Part shown: positions 61,580-64,000 of the stretch, in pieces
Position numbering within the stretch: the first letter of the stretch is position 1
Layout: each line of letters opens with the position of its first letter
Source: Escarpia spicata
Lineage: Eukaryota > Annelida > Polychaeta > Sabellida > Siboglinidae
Assembly (NCBI GenBank): GCA_963995525.1
Contig: OZ023211.1
Coordinates: 57,332,329 to 57,396,328, forward strand
Length of the DNA: 64,000 nucleotides
Reading direction: 5' to 3'
The notes under the pieces: model-generated
Seen by the model: the letters and a program-made list of their open reading frames with translations, nothing else
Databases searched by the model: none
What the model was told of the DNA's origin: nothing
Position numbers and translations under genes: made by a program

Positions 61580-62630
61580 CAACAATGGTGTTACATAAAG
61601 TGCAGGTGGTCATACAGTTGACCTGTGTGCATTGCATCTTGGGTCATAATCATATGTATCAGATTTCACAGGATGTGATGGAAGATAAGATGCAATATCA
61701 ATGTTCACATCAGACGCATGTGATGGAAGTTGCAGTGTTCAGGGTCAAAGCTCCATCTTTAAGTCATGGGCTCGAGACAATGTTTGGCCAGTCATGTTTG
61801 GGCACATCATAGAACACATGACTTGATAGAATTGCTGTATTAGTCCACGGTACTCTTTCATTATTGCTCTGCTATCAGGTTATCCAAGGGACATACTCTA
61901 GAGGAACGTTAAACGTCACCCAGTGGAAAGATATGGCTTAAAATTCTGCTCCACTGATTTGAATCTCTATAAGTTGCTGTGTCATGTCTTGTGAAATCAG
62001 CTTTCTTCTTAGAAATGGTTAAAATCACTGTGTTGGTATTTGTGTGACAGGACATTACGAGATAGAAGGAAGCCGCCAATAGTAGACTTACATGGAAAAT
62101 GAATTTAGTTGAAGACATGTACTGACTAGAAATACAGGACAGAACATTTGCCAAGCCCAACAACTGAACAGTGATCCATCTAAAGCTGTATTGCAATGTT
62201 ATCCATCTTATTCATAAGGCAGCTAGCAACACAGATATTGAAAACTGTGTGAATTTAAGTGTATAATTGTTTATTCTATCAGATAAACACACACTGCCAA
62301 ATAGGTTTAACTAACAAAGGTAAGCATTGAATGTTGGATGTTTTGTACAAACAAAACTAACAGTTTGGCAAACATGATAGTTCTAGTCCTGCGTGTGTAC
62401 GTTGGTGTGTATACATCATTGTAAATATTGATATATAAATGGAAATGAATTTCCACAACAGGTTTTTGTTCTCTGTCTAGAATAGCAATTTTTATTAACA
62501 TACATCAAACTAGTCAATCATTTTAAAACTGCAAATATACCATCTCGATCATGTAATCATATGTCCACATTGCATTGAACACATAAAATATGTTTAAAAC
62601 TTGATCAAATTCACTTATTTCATACCAGTG
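61580..62630. other. MED6 3' flank, no gene recognised
   Basis: The open frame 61585-61812 is probably chance. No AATAAA close to the stop was noticed; the first clear one I saw is near 62863. Confidence 0.4.
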
Positions 62631-62639
62631 ATTGTTTAA

Positions 62640-62789
62640 CATAGGGGTTCCCAAACTGGGGCAGAAGATCCCTAAGAGACGAGATCACCATATAGTTCCT
62701 GCAAACAGGCACAATTACTTTAGAATGGCACAACCAAGAAGTGGAGATTTAGGGGAGGCATAAACTGAGAAAGTTTAGGAACCTCTATG
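62640..62789. mobile_element. Short hAT-like MITE, 150 bp
   Basis: Ends CATAGGGGTTCCCAAACT and, inverted, CATAGAGGTTCCTAAACT, the common hAT terminus type (GGGGTTCCCAAACTGGGG). No target duplication seen. Confidence 0.5.
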
Positions 62790-63074
62790 ATAGATTGAAA
62801 TGGACTGTTGTTGTTTTCTATCTTCACTGATGATACACATGTGTGACATGTGAAACTTTAAATAAAACATGTCCATATTATCACAGTGCTAGTTTGCGGT
62901 GGACAGTGGTTGACATGATGAGTGGTTCTGTCTCAGGTGTCAAGCCCAATGGCGAATCAACATTGTCTTTATTTGGTGACACACTTAATGGTTGCCTCTC
63001 TGTTGACGGCTGCAGTTTCTCCCTGGAACACAAATATTTAGTGTTTGAAAATGTGATTTTAAATAACCTAACTA

Positions 63075-63256
63075 TAGTCAAACTTCGCTTTATGGCTACC
63101 TCAGTAATGCAGCCACCTTGCAATTAAGGTCACCCTAAAACAATCCCAAATTATTTCTGTAACAGTAAATTATAGGAAATTAGTCCCGCTAATAGGGCCA
63201 CCTTGCTATTCAGGTCACTTGTCCAGTCCCGAGAGTGACCTACTCAGGTTCCACTG
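63075..63256. mobile_element. Tc1/mariner (Tigger/pogo-like) MITE, 182 bp
   Basis: Ends TAGTCAAACTTCGC and, inverted, CAGTGGAACCTGAG, flanked by TA on both sides (63073-63074 and 63257-63258). Relative at 57010-57160. Confidence 0.6.
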
Positions 63257-63798
63257 TACTCAAGCAATGTGCAATTTTTAGAAGTAATTGTATTCCATTG
63301 TCCATGTTAATTCTTTACAATCTTTTCTTATTTTGGTTTTACATAATTGTATCATAATTTATATAAGTTATATAACTTCTAGGCCATAACATAGACACAA
63401 GACCTGGCAAGACAGGCGGGAGACAGAGCCTTGGCAGCCTATTGTCATGTACATCATTCTATAAACAGATAATCAGATAGAGCATCGTTCTACTTCTACA
63501 AGGTACTCCTGAAATGTTAATGAATTTATTGTTCTTAAATTTAGAATTTGAACTTACACGTTGGCAAATAAAATTTTGTCATACGAGCGTTGCCTATTTG
63601 TAGAGTTTGATGCCAGACAGTTTTTACCAATATGCAACAATATAACCTTCAATTATTTCCATTTTGTCTAGTGTTATTGCTACAACCATTCACTGATAAA
63701 TGTAATAATTCATCATGTGCTATCTGGTTTCACAAGTATGATGGTTTCACGTCACTTACTACAGCGAGAATCTCTTGTGAACTCTACCTTTTTTCCAG

Positions 63799-63925
63799 TT
63801 TGAACTGGCCGAGGAAGTTTTTCATCGAGAGCTGGCTGGTCTTGGCTGCATTTTCCTTCTGTTTCCTGCCCCGAGACAACCCTGATGCCCGACATTTGCC
63901 CAGAGCTTTCAACCCTGAAACATAA
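63799..63925 (+). CDS. Possible terminal exon of an unrecognised gene
   Basis: A strong acceptor (ACCTTTTTTCCAG) precedes a GC-richer stretch. In phase 2 it reads LNWPRKFFIESWLVLAAFSF and on to FNPET and TAA at 63925, with a hydrophobic segment. In phase 0 it reads FELAEEVFHRELAGLG and stops earlier. I recognise neither, and no partner exon is in the window. Confidence 0.25.
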
Positions 63926-64000
63926 TCAAGTTGATAGTTTCATCTGAATAATGTGTTCTCAAGTTGTGATATTTTTATCCAGGTGGTCTTAGAATTTATG

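Noticed and set aside
63599..63925. Complete 97-residue membrane protein starting at 63632
   Set aside because: The first half is AT-rich and unlike coding sequence, and a strong splice acceptor at 63798 better explains the coding-like second half.

Overview
The window is animal nuclear DNA. It has spliced genes with GT-AG introns, long CA/GA microsatellites, non-LTR retrotransposon remnants and many MITE-like foldback elements. A galaxin-like di-cysteine gene next to a fibrinogen-like lectin-type gene and MED6 suggests a marine invertebrate. A mollusc or another lophotrochozoan is my best guess, a cephalochordate is possible, and the sequence alone does not settle it.

Layout. (1) 1-356: the end of a plus-strand exon of a fibrinogen-related (FReD-like) secreted protein. 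(2) 357-35583: three head-to-tail, nearly identical units, A 357-12327, B 12328-23734 and C 23735-35583 (about 11.4-12.0 kb each). Each holds a dead CR1/Rex1-type LINE fragment, the terminal exon of the FReD-like gene on the plus strand, and five di-cysteine exons of a galaxin-like gene on the minus strand. Unique sequence on both sides shows the array is complete at three copies. (3) 35584-40501: the unique 5' part of the galaxin-like gene (rest of exon 4, exons 3 and 2, signal-peptide exon 1, TATA box), with a dense simple-repeat block in intron 3. (4) 40.5-46.7 kb: intergenic DNA with a relic duplicate of the galaxin promoter/exon 1, a hAT-type repeat and a 723-bp foldback element. (5) 46901-61254: MED6 (Mediator subunit 6) on the plus strand, eight exons, 240 codons, with transposon-crowded introns. 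(6) 61.2-64 kb: a minisatellite that begins in the MED6 stop region, small MITEs and one possible exon of an unrecognised gene.

How the genes relate. The FReD-like and galaxin-like genes were convergent neighbours. A tandem duplication with one breakpoint in each gene (TGC microhomology) tripled the 3' exons of both, while each 5' part stayed single. The galaxin gene in unit C is therefore the one connected to a promoter and signal peptide. The A and B galaxin exon sets and the B and C FReD terminal exons are promoterless unless reached by long-range splicing. The FReD exon in B is broken by an 11-bp deletion.

All exon boundaries come from reading splice sites and phase by eye, not from transcript evidence.
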